The notes beneath the pieces were generated by a model. It was not told where the DNA came from, ran no database searches, and saw nothing but the letters and a program-made list of their open reading frames with translations. Below are positions 51,081 to 60,355 of a stretch of DNA of 64,000 bases, piece by piece. Source of the stretch: Bacillus sp. 2205SS5-2 (GTDB taxonomy: Bacteria; Bacillota; Bacilli; Bacillales; Bacillaceae_K); NCBI RefSeq assembly GCF_037024155.1, contig NZ_JAYKTS010000006.1, positions 90,799 to 154,798 on the forward strand, given 5' to 3'. The position numbers were made by a program, and so were the translations under genes. Position 1 is the first letter of the stretch. Every line of letters begins with the position of its first letter.

Positions 51081-52421
51081 TTATAAAATATTTAACGATT
51101 GAAGAAAGACAAGGATGATTGCAACTGGAACAATATAGCGTAAACAGATAAACCAAAGATTAAAGCTGACAGATGTGATGTTACTTCCTTGTGCAAGTTC
51201 TTGATAGCTTTCTGCTTTTTTCATTCTGAAAGAGAGAAAGATACTGATGAGAAGAGCGCCGGTAGGTAAGCCAATATTGGTAACGATAAAATCAGCTAGA
51301 TCAAAAAATGTTTTATTAAAAAATCTGATTTCGCTCCAAATTCCAAAAGATAACGCACTCGGAATGCCTGCAAGAAATACGATAAAGGCAGCTACAAACG
51401 TTGTGTTCTTTCGCTTGTTCTCCTTGTTTTTAGTTAATACCGCAACCAGAATTTCGAGGATCGAAAATGCTGATGTTAAAGTCGCGAATAAAAGCAAAAC
51501 TAAGAAAATGACTAAGAAAAAACCACCAAAGGAGAGTTCATTAAAGACTGCCGGCAAGACGACAAATACTAATCCCGGTCCTTCTCCTGGCGTGAATCCT
51601 AAGGCAAATACAGCGGGGAAAATGACAAGTCCTGCTAATAAGGAGATGAAAATATTTAGACCAGCAACGGAAAAAGCGGATCGAACTAAATTTTCTTTTT
51701 TAGACAAATACGAAGCATATGTCACCATAACCGATACACCTACACTTAAAGCAAAAAAGGCTTGGCCTAAAGCAAGGAGAATGGTATGCCCCGATAAATA
51801 ATTCCAGTCAGGTTTTAATAAGAATAATACCCCTTCCATCGCTCCATCTAAGGTTAAAGATCGAATTACTAAAACAAGAAAAAAGACAAATAACAAAGGC
51901 ATCATATAGCGGCTGGCTTTTTCAATTCCTTTTTGAATTCCACCCTGAACGACGTATGCCGTCATGAGAATAAATATAAATTGAGCGATTAGCACTTCCC
52001 ATGGATTGCTAATAAGTGATACGAACAACTCTTCATATTGGGATTGTGTCTTCCCAGATAAAGCTCCGGTAACACTTCTTGTCAAATAGGAAAGAATCCA
52101 CCCCCCTACAACACTATAAAACGATAATAAGATAAAAGAGACAATTGTTCCTAAGTATCCGACCCAATGCCAAGATGAGTTTGGTGCAATATTTTTATAG
52201 GCAGTGATAGCATCTGCCTTTCCTTTTCTTCCGATAACAAACTCAGCAAGAAGAATAGGTGTCCCAATGATCACTGTAAAAAGGATAAACAATATAAAGA
52301 AGACCCCTCCACCATTCATTCCAGCCATATAAGGGAATTTCCAAATAGCTCCTAGTCCAATAGCAGAACCAGAAGCGGCTAAAATAAAGCCAATTCTTGA
52401 TGTCCATTCAGCATTATTCAT
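51081..52421 (-). CDS. NSS family sodium-dependent amino-acid transporter
   Basis: A 446-aa transporter of the neurotransmitter:sodium symporter family (LeuT fold). RIGFILAASGSAIGLGAIWKFPY covers helix 1 with the Na+-binding unwound part, and NGGGVFFILF lies near helix 2. About eleven membrane segments are visible, as in the bacterial subtype. It would import an amino acid with Na+. It lies 80 bp upstream of the XRE gene on the same strand, but a shared transcript is uncertain. Confidence 0.9.
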   Translation of the reverse strand: MNNAEWTSRIGFILAASGSAIGLGAIWKFPYMAGMNGGGVFFILFILFTVIIGTPILLAEFVIGRKGKADAITAYKNIAPNSSWHWVGYLGTIVSFILLSFYSVVGGWILSYLTRSVTGALSGKTQSQYEELFVSLISNPWEVLIAQFIFILMTAYVVQGGIQKGIEKASRYMMPLLFVFFLVLVIRSLTLDGAMEGVLFLLKPDWNYLSGHTILLALGQAFFALSVGVSVMVTYASYLSKKENLVRSAFSVAGLNIFISLLAGLVIFPAVFALGFTPGEGPGLVFVVLPAVFNELSFGGFFLVIFLVLLLFATLTSAFSILEILVAVLTKNKENKRKNTTFVAAFIVFLAGIPSALSFGIWSEIRFFNKTFFDLADFIVTNIGLPTGALLISIFLSFRMKKAESYQELAQGSNITSVSFNLWFICLRYIVPVAIILVFLQSLNIL

Positions 52422-52451
52422 TTAGAGTACGCTCCATTCTTCGTCATAATA

Positions 52452-52533
52452 AGTGGCTGTTTTCAGCTACAGTAAATGCCTAGCATATTATTTAAAAATA
52501 GGTGCCAAAAGCAAAAATATCTCTGAGAATAGC
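52452..52533 (+). repeat. decayed copy of repeat A
   Basis: GGCTGTTTTCAGC at the left and GAGAATAGCCT at the right; interior mostly gone. Confidence 0.45.
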
Positions 52534-52933
52534 CTGATAATTTTACCAATACTACTATAGAATCAATCGACATGTATAGTCATTTTCGAAAAAAATAAAA
52601 ATATTATAATGAAACTGAGTTTCCGCACACCGTACTCAATTGAAAATAAATATACATTTTTTATCATATATTTAGAAATTTAACTGTAATAGAAAAATAT
52701 AACAACCTATGAAAACATATGTCCACCTGCAGGAATTAAAAGATTTTGTCGATTTTGATCTAGAATTTGTAAAAAAATTGAATAGATTCACGTGCGAAAT
52801 GTGAGTTGAAAGCAACAAGTTCTTATAAAAAAGCGGTATAGAAATAGTGACTTACATTGAGAGTGGAGTGAATATCAACATTTTCTAAGAAAAGTTTGCA
52901 GATAGAGATGAGGTTGTCGCTCTTTAATGACAA

Positions 52934-53098
52934 AGACTGTTTTCGCAAAGTTTGTTGCTTTTCGAGCCTGTGTATATACGTTGACAGAACTTTGTTTCGG
53001 ATCATCTTTTCGTCAATTTTTGAGGGAAATCAACAGTGAGAATGGTAGGTTCAATCAAAAATTAGATGTAATAGCTACAATGTATAGGAAAAGAGACT
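52934..53098 (+). repeat. dispersed repeat A, full-length
   Basis: AGACTGTTTTCGCAAAGTTTG to TATAGGAAAAGAGACT in the 960-bp gap between the NSS gene and yugI. Confidence 0.85.
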
Positions 53099-53144
53099 TT
53101 CGCGGTGAATGATGTTTTTTAAAAAAATGGATCTCGCCTCAAAA

Positions 53145-53252
53145 AAATAAGAGTTTTGGGGATTTTTCGTATTTATTTAGACAAAATCATTGCCTAAATA
53201 CGGATTCATCGATGATTAAGCTCTATAACAATGTAAATGAAAACAGTCATAG
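53145..53252 (+). repeat. decayed right half of repeat A
   Basis: GGGGATTTTTCGTATTTATTTAGAC and ATAACAATGTAAATGAAAACAG resemble the right half; otherwise 52540-53300 has no gene. Confidence 0.45.
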
Positions 53253-53308
53253 GGAGTAGTAAAGTCAGCATAAGAGGGGAACACTTCTAAATGACAGTGA
53301 TTTCGCTT

Positions 53309-53337
53309 TTGCTAAAATTGGACAACTGTGATATAAT
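53309..53337 (+). promoter_or_regulatory. yugI promoter
   Basis: TTGCTA, 17-bp spacer, TATAAT, with an extended -10 (TGATATAAT), about 50 bp before yugI. Confidence 0.7.
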
Positions 53338-53386
53338 CTTTAATTGCGTATAAAAAGATGAAAATTACATTAATAGGAGTGTTTCT

Positions 53387-53788
53387 ATGACTACAAAATA
53401 TGAAGTTGGTACAGAATTAAAAGGTAAAGTAACAGGCATCCAACCGTACGGTGCGTTTGTTGCATTAGACGAACAAACTCAAGGTTTAGTGCATATTTCT
53501 GAAATTACACATGGCTATGTTAAAGACATTAATGAGCATTTAACAGTAGGAGACGAAGTAAACATACAAGTTCTTTCTGTTGATGCAGCAGCAAACAAAA
53601 TCAGTCTTTCAATTCGTGCAACGGAAGAAGCACCAGCAGCAACTACTCCAAAAGAAGCAGCGAAAAAACCTCGCCGCCGCCAAGGACAAAGCAATATAAA
53701 AGCTGTTGAAGAAGCACCAGCTGGATTCAATACTCTAAAAGAAAAACTTGAAGAGTGGATTGAGCAATCTGACCTAGTCAAAAAATAA
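53387..53788 (+). CDS. yugI: YugI, S1 RNA-binding domain protein (GSP13)
   Basis: A 133-aa protein. Residues 5-76 form an S1 domain (GKVTGIQPYGAFVALDEQTQ, GLVHISEIT); a basic linker (KKPRRRQGQSN) and an acidic helix follow. B. subtilis GSP13 binds RNA and associates with ribosomes under stress. TAATAGGAG precedes the ATG. This is the last conserved yug gene before the inserted roc cluster. Confidence 0.92.
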   Translation: MTTKYEVGTELKGKVTGIQPYGAFVALDEQTQGLVHISEITHGYVKDINEHLTVGDEVNIQVLSVDAAANKISLSIRATEEAPAATTPKEAAKKPRRRQGQSNIKAVEEAPAGFNTLKEKLEEWIEQSDLVKK

Positions 53789-53792
53789 TAAC

Positions 53793-53827
53793 AAAAAAAG
53801 CCACCACTAAAGTGTGTGGCTTTTTTT
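53793..53827. terminator. terminator between yugI and the rocR-like gene
   Basis: AAAAAAAGCCAC stem (one bulge) with T7; symmetrical enough to serve both convergent genes. Confidence 0.85.
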
Positions 53828-53850
53828 GTTATTTTATACTTATAAAAAAA

Positions 53851-55200
53851 TTATTTTTCAGGTGAGCGTTCGATTTGATTTTTTCGAATGCGATATTGTA
53901 AATTTTGCCTGCTCATTCTTAAGGATTTGGCTGTTTTTGTGATATTAAAATCATGATTCATCAGTGCTTTTTGGATATAATATTTTTCTGCCTCTTGTAA
54001 GTATTCTTCGAGTGACAACAATTCACGATTTGGTTGAACAAGCCATTTATCATCTTCTTCTGTGTCTGCACTTACCTTCTGCCTAAATGACATCGGCAAG
54101 TGGTGATAGGAAATCATTTCTTCCCATCCGACAAAACTCAACGACTCTTCCATTACTCGTTCAAGTTCTCGCACATTTCCTGGCCAATCATAGGCTTGAA
54201 GAGCGTTTATCACTTCTTGATGGATGGCTTTTACATTGGCTCCGAACAGCAAGTTATAAGAATCAATAAAAGATTGAGCTAATTCCAATATATCCTCTTG
54301 TCGCTCTCTTAGAGGAGGGACGAAGATGGAATAGTTGCTTAGTTTATAATACAGCTCTTTGCGAAGACGTCCCGCAGCAATGGCATCTATTGGATCTTCT
54401 TGCATTGTACCAATCACTTGTATATTTAGAGGGGATTCAATGTTGTCATGCTTGATTTTTTTTGATTGAAGGATATCTAGTAGCTTATCCTGAAGATTTA
54501 GTGATAGACGGTCAATGTGAGAAAGAAGAAGAGTTCCACCAGTAGCTAATTGTATAACGCCACCTTCGCCAACAAGCATGCGAGCAGAATGTGCGGGATC
54601 CAAGGAATCGCATTGCTGAGCAATAAAAGGCTTTCCAGCTCTCGAGCTTTCATTATGAATAGTTTGAGCAATAAGTTCTTTTCCTGTGCCAATCTCACCA
54701 ATTATGAGTATTGAGGAAGGACTAGTGGTGGCGTGTTTACTGTTTTCAATTACCTCTAAAATAGAGGCAGAGCTTCCAATGATGGAGTTAAACGTGTAGT
54801 TCTCATCCTTTTTCGTCATTTGCTCTTTCATCAGTCGATCAAGCTTTGTTATATCGCGAGCGATTTCAACAGCTCCAATACATACGCCATGTTCAAATAA
54901 AGGGTACGTATTATTGATTGTGGTAATTTCTTGTCCTTTCCGTGTGAAATACGTTTGCTTGACATTTAAGATACTTTCACCATTTCGAAGTACATGAAGA
55001 AGTGTGCTTTCTTCATCCCGTTCAAAGTGAAAAACATCTAAAATATTTTTATCAAGCACATCTTCAATAGACATCCCTTCGATGTCCATCATCCTTTTAT
55101 TGTAGACTATGGTCTTTTGTTCACGGTCAATGATATGAACGCCAGAGTCAAGCTTTTCAATTAATTCTTGATAGATGTGTAAGAGGCTTTCAGTCTTCAT
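53851..55200 (-). CDS. rocR: RocR-like NtrC-family regulator lacking the sigma-54 contact loop
   Basis: A 449-aa regulator with a PAS domain (about 10-115), an AAA+ domain (about 138-360) and a Fis-type HTH (about 422-443, NITKTAKSLRMSRQNLQYRI). Walker A is GEIGTGKE (168-175). The GAFTGA loop is deleted: GEGGVIQLATGG (211-222) replaces the usual longer segment, and Walker B reads TLLLSH instead of hhhhDE. ATP hydrolysis and sigma-54 activation are therefore doubtful. ATG 55200 follows AAGGAG. It is divergent from rocA and presumably controls arginine/ornithine use. Confidence 0.85.
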   Translation of the reverse strand: MKTESLLHIYQELIEKLDSGVHIIDREQKTIVYNKRMMDIEGMSIEDVLDKNILDVFHFERDEESTLLHVLRNGESILNVKQTYFTRKGQEITTINNTYPLFEHGVCIGAVEIARDITKLDRLMKEQMTKKDENYTFNSIIGSSASILEVIENSKHATTSPSSILIIGEIGTGKELIAQTIHNESSRAGKPFIAQQCDSLDPAHSARMLVGEGGVIQLATGGTLLLSHIDRLSLNLQDKLLDILQSKKIKHDNIESPLNIQVIGTMQEDPIDAIAAGRLRKELYYKLSNYSIFVPPLRERQEDILELAQSFIDSYNLLFGANVKAIHQEVINALQAYDWPGNVRELERVMEESLSFVGWEEMISYHHLPMSFRQKVSADTEEDDKWLVQPNRELLSLEEYLQEAEKYYIQKALMNHDFNITKTAKSLRMSRQNLQYRIRKNQIERSPEK

Positions 55201-55250
55201 AAATGGTCGCTCCTTAAAAAATGCAAAATAAAAAGAGAAAATACTTGAAA

Positions 55251-55271
55251 AACGCAACATTCTTTTGCATT
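55251..55271. promoter_or_regulatory. RocR-type dyad (box 2)
   Basis: AACGCAAC and TTTTGCATT form an imperfect dyad like the B. subtilis RocR activating sequence (TGCAAAA-spacer-TTTTGCA). A further half-site TGCAAAA lies at 55221. Confidence 0.6.
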
Positions 55272-55293
55272 ATTATATATGTAAGGGTTTTCT

Positions 55294-55316
55294 AAATGCA
55301 AATTTTTTTTGCGTTT
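55294..55316. promoter_or_regulatory. RocR-type dyad (box 1)
   Basis: AAATGCAAA and TTTTGCGTTT form a 23-bp dyad about 55-80 bp before rocA. No -24/-12 (GG...GC) sigma-54 element was found between it and the rocA start. Confidence 0.65.
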
Positions 55317-55372
55317 GTAACAGATCACCATAACTTGTTAGTAAATTGAAATGAATTTGAGGAGGAAAAAAG

Positions 55373-56917
55373 ATGATTCCTTATAAACATGAACCGTTTA
55401 CAGATTTTTCAAATGAAGAAAAACAAAATGCCTACCAAGAGGGATTAAAACTAGTCGGAAGCTATCTTGGACAACATTATCCACTTGTAATTGGGGGAGA
55501 GAAGATCTCAACTGATGAGAAAATTGTTTCCCGTAACCCGGCTGATAAAGAAGAAATTATCGGCTATGTGTCAAAAGCAAATCAAGAATTAGCTGAGAAA
55601 GCGATGCAAATTGCTTACTCTACTTTCCAAACGTGGAGAAAATACAAGCCAGAAGCACGAGCTGACATTCTATTCCGTGCAGCAGCAATCATTCGTCGTC
55701 GTAAAGATGAATTTTCTGCTCTTCTTACAAAAGAAGCAGGTAAGCCATGGAACGAAGCGGATGCAGATACGGCGGAAGCGATTGATTTCCTTGAATACTA
55801 TGCTCGTCAAATGCTGACAATGAAAAACGGTCACAAAGTAGAAAGTCGCCCAGGTGAATACAATCAATACAATTATGTTCCTCTAGGTGTCGGAGTAATT
55901 ATCTCTCCGTGGAACTTCCCATTTGCGATTATGGCAGGAACAGCTGTAGCGGCAATTGTAACAGGAAATACTGTTCTCTTGAAACCAGCTTCCACCACGC
56001 CGGTTGTAGCAGCGAAATTCGTAGAAGTAATGGAAGAAGCGGGTCTTCCGAGTGGAGTTTTAAACTTTATCCCTGGAAGCGGAGCGGAAGTTGGCGATTA
56101 TTTAGTCGATCATCCGAAAACGCGATTCATCTCTTTCACAGGATCTCGTGACGTAGGTACACGCATTTATGAGCGTGCTTCTAAAGTGAATGAAGGTCAA
56201 ATTTGGCTGAAACGTGTAATTGCTGAAATGGGTGGAAAAGATACTATTGTCGTTGACAAAGATGCAGATTTAGAATTAGCTGCAAAATCGATCGTCGCCT
56301 CTTCATTTGGTTTTTCAGGTCAAAAATGTTCAGCTTGCTCTCGCGCTATCGTTCTAGAAGATGTGTATGATACGGTTCTAGATCGAGTAGTGGAGCTTAC
56401 TAAAGAATTAACCGTTGGAAATCCAGTTGATCGTTCACACTTCATGGGACCAGTTATCGATCAAGCGGCTTACGATAAAATCATGAGTTATATTGAAATT
56501 GGAAAACAAGAAGGTCGTTTAGCAGCGGGAGGAGAAGGCGATGATTCGACTGGATACTTCGTCAAGCCAACCATTATTGCTGACTTAACGAGAGATGCAC
56601 GCCTAATGAAAGAAGAAATCTTTGGACCAGTCGTTGGTTTTACGAAAGCAAAAGATTTCACAGAGGCCATCGAGATTGCCAATGATACAGACTATGGTCT
56701 AACGGGAGCGGTAATCACAAACAACCGTGATCACATTGAGCAAGCTCGTGAAGATTTCCATGTTGGAAACCTTTATTTTAACCGAGGATGTACAGGTGCC
56801 ATCGTAGGTTACCAACCATTCGGAGGTTTTAACATGAGTGGAACAGACTCAAAAGCCGGTGGACCAGATTACCTTACTCTTCACATGCAAGCAAAAACAA
56901 CATCAGAAATGTTATAA
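55373..56917 (+). CDS. rocA: RocA, L-glutamate gamma-semialdehyde (P5C) dehydrogenase
   Basis: A 514-aa aldehyde dehydrogenase of the 1-pyrroline-5-carboxylate class. The catalytic Cys is in [12 protein letters not shown], the general-base Glu in AEMGGKD and the NAD loop in FTGSRDVGT. It oxidises glutamate semialdehyde to glutamate. TTGAGGAGG precedes the ATG. First gene of a same-strand series rocA, rocD and glutamate dehydrogenase. Confidence 0.95.
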   Translation: MIPYKHEPFTDFSNEEKQNAYQEGLKLVGSYLGQHYPLVIGGEKISTDEKIVSRNPADKEEIIGYVSKANQELAEKAMQIAYSTFQTWRKYKPEARADILFRAAAIIRRRKDEFSALLTKEAGKPWNEADADTAEAIDFLEYYARQMLTMKNGHKVESRPGEYNQYNYVPLGVGVIISPWNFPFAIMAGTAVAAIVTGNTVLLKPASTTPVVAAKFVEVMEEAGLPSGVLNFIPGSGAEVGDYLVDHPKTRFISFTGSRDVGTRIYERASKVNEGQIWLKRVIAEMGGKDTIVVDKDADLELAAKSIVASSFGFSGQKCSACSRAIVLEDVYDTVLDRVVELTKELTVGNPVDRSHFMGPVIDQAAYDKIMSYIEIGKQEGRLAAGGEGDDSTGYFVKPTIIADLTRDARLMKEEIFGPVVGFTKAKDFTEAIEIANDTDYGLTGAVITNNRDHIEQAREDFHVGNLYFNRGCTGAIVGYQPFGGFNMSGTDSKAGGPDYLTLHMQAKTTSEML

Positions 56918-56926
56918 ATAAGAAAA

Positions 56927-57020
56927 GCGCAAGGCGCCCGTTCATCGGCGACCAGCATAAGACGAGCCGACTGAAAGGTTGCTCTTTGACCTTTCAGACG
57001 GATTGACTTATGACCTCGAC
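56927..57020. repeat. single diverged copy of the 128-bp GC-rich element
   Basis: Outer arms match the array at 27501-27880 (GCGCAAGGCGCCCG... and CTTATGACCTCG). The inner stem is CTGAAAGGT/ACCTTTCAG (56971-56979, 56989-56997), a different sequence that keeps the fold. Confidence 0.8.
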
Positions 57021-57067
57021 ACGAAAATTATATAAAAATGTATATTTTCTTACGATTTGAAAAAAAA

Positions 57068-57091
57068 GAGCCTTTCAACTGAAAGGCTCTC
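57068..57091 (+). terminator. rocA terminator candidate
   Basis: Eleven-base-pair AGAGCCTTTCA/TGAAAGGCTCT stem with a short loop; the T tract is poor, so read-through into rocD is possible. Confidence 0.55.
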
Positions 57092-57157
57092 CCTTGTTCT
57101 AAAATATTCTCTTACAAAATGAAAATGTTAAAAAATGTACAATGAGGAGGAATATTC

Positions 57158-58351
57158 ATGACAACACAAACGACGTCCATTATTGAACAAACAGAACAAT
57201 TCGGTGCCAAAAACTATCTTCCACTGCCAATCGTCATCTCAGATGCAGAAGGTGTTTGGGTAAAAGATCCTGAAGGAAATAAATATATGGATATGTTAAG
57301 TGCTTATTCTGCTGTAAACCAAGGTCATCGCCATCCGAAGATTATTCAAGCTTTAAAAGATCAAGCGGACCGCGTTACTTTAACGTCTCGTGCGTTTCAC
57401 AATGATCAGCTAGGTCCATGGTATGAAAAAATATGTAAACTAACGAATAAAGACATGGCTCTCCCGATGAATACAGGAGCAGAAGCAGTGGAAACAGCTA
57501 TTAAAACCGCTCGTCGCTGGGCGTATGATGTTAAGGGCGTTCAAGATAATCAGGCAGAAATCATTGCTTGTGAAGGAAACTTCCATGGACGGACGATGAC
57601 AGCGGTTTCGTTATCATCTGAAGAAGAATATAAGCGTGGTTTCGGCCCAATGTTGCCAGGAATTAATCTTATACCTTATGGAGATTTGGAAGCACTCAAA
57701 ACGGCGATTACACCTAATACTGCTGCGTTTTTAATTGAACCAATTCAAGGGGAAGCGGGCATTGTGATGCCACCGCAAGGCTTCTTAAAGGCAGCGTATG
57801 AATTATGTAAAGAAAACAATGTATTGTTCATTGCAGATGAAATCCAAGCCGGACTTGCTCGTTCGGGTAAAATGTTTGCATGTGAGTGGGAAGATGTTGA
57901 TCCAGACATGTACATTTTAGGTAAAGCACTTGGGGGAGGCGTATTTCCTATCTCATGTGTAGTTGCGAGTAAAGAGATACTAAGTGTATTCACTCCTGGG
58001 TCCCATGGCTCTACGTTTGGTGGAAATCCAATGGCTTGTGCAGTTTCGGTAGCGTCGATTGATGTTCTCTTAGATGAAAACTTAGCTGAACGTTCACTAC
58101 GACTTGGAGAATACTTCATGAGTAAATTAAAAGAAATTGATAACCCTATGATTAAAGAGGTACGTGGAAGAGGACTATTCATAGGTGTAGAATTAACAGA
58201 AGAAGCCCGCCCGTATTGTGAAGCTTTGAAAGAAAAAGGTCTATTATGTAAAGAAACTCATGACACGGTTATTCGTTTTGCCCCCCCATTGATCATTTCA
58301 GAAGATGAGCTAGACTGGGCAATTGATCGTATTAAAAAAGTTTTAAGATAA
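57158..58351 (+). CDS. rocD: RocD, ornithine aminotransferase
   Basis: A 397-aa class III aminotransferase. The PLP lysine is in [14 protein letters not shown], with [19 protein letters not shown] and [10 protein letters not shown]. It converts ornithine plus 2-oxoglutarate to glutamate semialdehyde and glutamate, feeding RocA. TGAGGAGG precedes the ATG. It has a 240-bp gap after rocA containing a repeat and hairpin, so its own promoter is possible. Confidence 0.95.
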   Translation: MTTQTTSIIEQTEQFGAKNYLPLPIVISDAEGVWVKDPEGNKYMDMLSAYSAVNQGHRHPKIIQALKDQADRVTLTSRAFHNDQLGPWYEKICKLTNKDMALPMNTGAEAVETAIKTARRWAYDVKGVQDNQAEIIACEGNFHGRTMTAVSLSSEEEYKRGFGPMLPGINLIPYGDLEALKTAITPNTAAFLIEPIQGEAGIVMPPQGFLKAAYELCKENNVLFIADEIQAGLARSGKMFACEWEDVDPDMYILGKALGGGVFPISCVVASKEILSVFTPGSHGSTFGGNPMACAVSVASIDVLLDENLAERSLRLGEYFMSKLKEIDNPMIKEVRGRGLFIGVELTEEARPYCEALKEKGLLCKETHDTVIRFAPPLIISEDELDWAIDRIKKVLR

Positions 58352-58401
58352 TAGAAATCAGTAAAATCATCAGATAAATGCGAGATTATTCATGACACAT
58401 A

Positions 58402-58410
58402 TGTTACAAT
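58402..58410 (+). promoter_or_regulatory. extended -10 before glutamate dehydrogenase
   Basis: TGTTACAAT (TGn plus TACAAT) lies about 40 bp upstream of the start; no good -35 is seen. Confidence 0.4.
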
Positions 58411-58450
58411 ATCTTCGTTCTAGATCACACTTATAAAGAGGCGAGACGCA

Positions 58451-59695
58451 ATGGGAGAAAATTTAAATCTGTTTACTTCTACACAACATGTCATACACGA
58501 TGCCTTAACCAAACTTGGTTACGGAGAAGAATTATTTGAACTATTAAAGGAACCTATTCGGATGCTGACAGTTCGTATTCCAGTTAGGATGGACGACGGT
58601 GGAATAAAAATTTTCACAGGCTACCGTGCCCAACATAATGACGCTGTTGGCCCGACCAAAGGTGGCGTTCGCTTCCATCCAGAAGTGGATGAAGAAGAGG
58701 TGAAAGCTTTATCTATGTGGATGAGTTTAAAATGTGGAATCGTCGACCTTCCATATGGTGGGGGAAAAGGCGGCATCATTTGTGATCCTCGTACGATGTC
58801 CATGAATGAACTTGAAAGACTTAGTCGTGGCTATGTTCGTGCGATTAGCCAAATTGTAGGGCCAACCAAAGATATACCTGCTCCAGATGTTTATACCAAT
58901 TCACAAATTATGGCGTGGATGATGGATGAATATAGTCGTCTTCGTGAAAATGATTCACCAGGCTTTATCACCGGTAAACCACTCGTGTTAGGTGGATCTC
59001 AAGGTCGTGAGAAAGCAACCGCTCAAGGCGTGACCATTTGTATTGAAGAAGCTGCCAAAAGACGCGGCATTCAAATTGAAGGGGCACGAGTCGTAATTCA
59101 AGGATTTGGGAATGCAGGAAGCTTTTTAGCGAAATTTATGTATGATGCCGGTGCAAAAGTAGTCGGTATTTCAGATGCACATGCTGCTTTATATGATCCT
59201 AACGGTTTAGATATTGATTATTTGCTTGATCGTCGTGATAGCTTCGGAACGGTGACAACTTTATTTGAAAATACGATTTCGAATAAAGAATTGCTTGAAC
59301 TTGAATGCGATATTCTCGTACCAGCTGCCGTATCCAATCAAATCACTGCAGAAAATGTTCATCGCATCCAAGCACCAATTGTGGTGGAGGCTGCGAATGG
59401 TCCTACGACCTTTGAAGCAACAAAGATTCTTTCAGATCGGGGCATCCTACTTGTTCCGGACGTGCTTGCTAGTGCGGGAGGAGTGACGGTTTCTTACTTC
59501 GAATGGGTTCAAAATAACCAAGGATATTACTGGACTGAGGAAGAAGTCAACGAGAAGTTAAAGGTGAAGCTTGTCGAAGCCTTTAATAATGTGTATGAAA
59601 CAGCCACGAACCGAAGAATCAATATGCGATTAGCAGCATATATGGTCGGTGCTCGTAAAATGGCCGAGGCTTCTCGCTTTAGAGGTTGGGTATAA
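58451..59695 (+). CDS. rocG: NAD-dependent glutamate dehydrogenase (RocG/GudB type)
   Basis: A 414-aa hexameric-type glutamate dehydrogenase. The substrate lysine region is [15 protein letters not shown], the catalytic Asp is in [15 protein letters not shown] and the nucleotide loop is GFGNAGS. It deaminates glutamate to 2-oxoglutarate, finishing the arginine/ornithine route. Position after rocD suggests RocG; a GudB assignment cannot be excluded. AAAGAGGCGAG precedes the ATG. Confidence 0.92.
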   Translation: MGENLNLFTSTQHVIHDALTKLGYGEELFELLKEPIRMLTVRIPVRMDDGGIKIFTGYRAQHNDAVGPTKGGVRFHPEVDEEEVKALSMWMSLKCGIVDLPYGGGKGGIICDPRTMSMNELERLSRGYVRAISQIVGPTKDIPAPDVYTNSQIMAWMMDEYSRLRENDSPGFITGKPLVLGGSQGREKATAQGVTICIEEAAKRRGIQIEGARVVIQGFGNAGSFLAKFMYDAGAKVVGISDAHAALYDPNGLDIDYLLDRRDSFGTVTTLFENTISNKELLELECDILVPAAVSNQITAENVHRIQAPIVVEAANGPTTFEATKILSDRGILLVPDVLASAGGVTVSYFEWVQNNQGYYWTEEEVNEKLKVKLVEAFNNVYETATNRRINMRLAAYMVGARKMAEASRFRGWV

Positions 59696-59701
59696 AGATC
59701 G

Positions 59702-59736
59702 AGACAAACTTCTCCTAGAGAAGTTTGTCTTTTTTA
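59702..59736 (+). terminator. glutamate dehydrogenase terminator
   Basis: Thirteen-base-pair AGACAAACTTCTC stem, CTA loop, then a T6 tract. Confidence 0.9.
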
Positions 59737-59737
59737 T

Positions 59738-59880
59738 AACTCTTTTCGTATTAATTGCCGCTTTTAAATGAACAATTTAATGAAAGCGGCCCCTTTTGTC
59801 AGAATAAAGTTTGAAATAATGCGAAAGGTTACCTGAAGCCGAACTCATTCAAGCTAGATAGACTAATGCGAAAACAGCCT
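59738..59880 (-). repeat. dispersed repeat A, diverged
   Basis: AACTCTTTTCGTATTAATTG to ATGCGAAAACAGCCT. The stretch 59881-60224 beyond it holds no recognised gene or repeat. Confidence 0.7.
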
Positions 59881-60224
59881 GTATTTTCAGTGCTTCTTCT
59901 TGTGCCTGCATAAATCAGGAAGGAAGGCTCTAGCTATCCACCAAAAAACCTCTTTTCACTGAGTACATTCGTTAAATATTGACTCGGTAGCAAACTGGTA
60001 CTGCTCTTTACATACACTGTTAACCGAAAAGTAGGAAGATTTCACTGATAGAAAAGCAGAATATTCACCTATTAATTCAATTGCAAGGTGACCGGGTGTT
60101 CAGTCGTTCTTTCAGTGAAGAGAGGAATATATAAACTAAAAAATTTGGCGCTGTGAAAAGTCTGCGGATCATTCTATTCTTCGTAATCGTTTCAGCGAGT
60201 ACCTCGAAGCTCAGTGTATATTGG

Positions 60225-60253
60225 TTGACTAAGAGATAGGAACAGAGTATATT
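60225..60253 (+). promoter_or_regulatory. aldehyde dehydrogenase promoter
   Basis: TTGACT, 17-bp spacer, TATATT: a good sigma-A promoter about 100 bp before the gene. Confidence 0.75.
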
Positions 60254-60261
60254 TAAACAAA

Positions 60262-60289
60262 AGGTTTAAATGTTTAAACATTAAAACCT
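60262..60289. promoter_or_regulatory. 28-bp near-perfect palindrome just after the promoter
   Basis: AGGTTTAAATG and ATTAAAACCT flank a central TTTAAA core (GTTTAAAC), with a single mismatched pair. It starts eight bases after the -10, so a bound repressor would block initiation. Strong candidate operator. Confidence 0.65.
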
Positions 60290-60355
60290 CCGTTGCTATC
60301 TAGGATTAAAGGGAATGGTATGAATATAATGAAATACAAAGGAGATGAGCAACAG

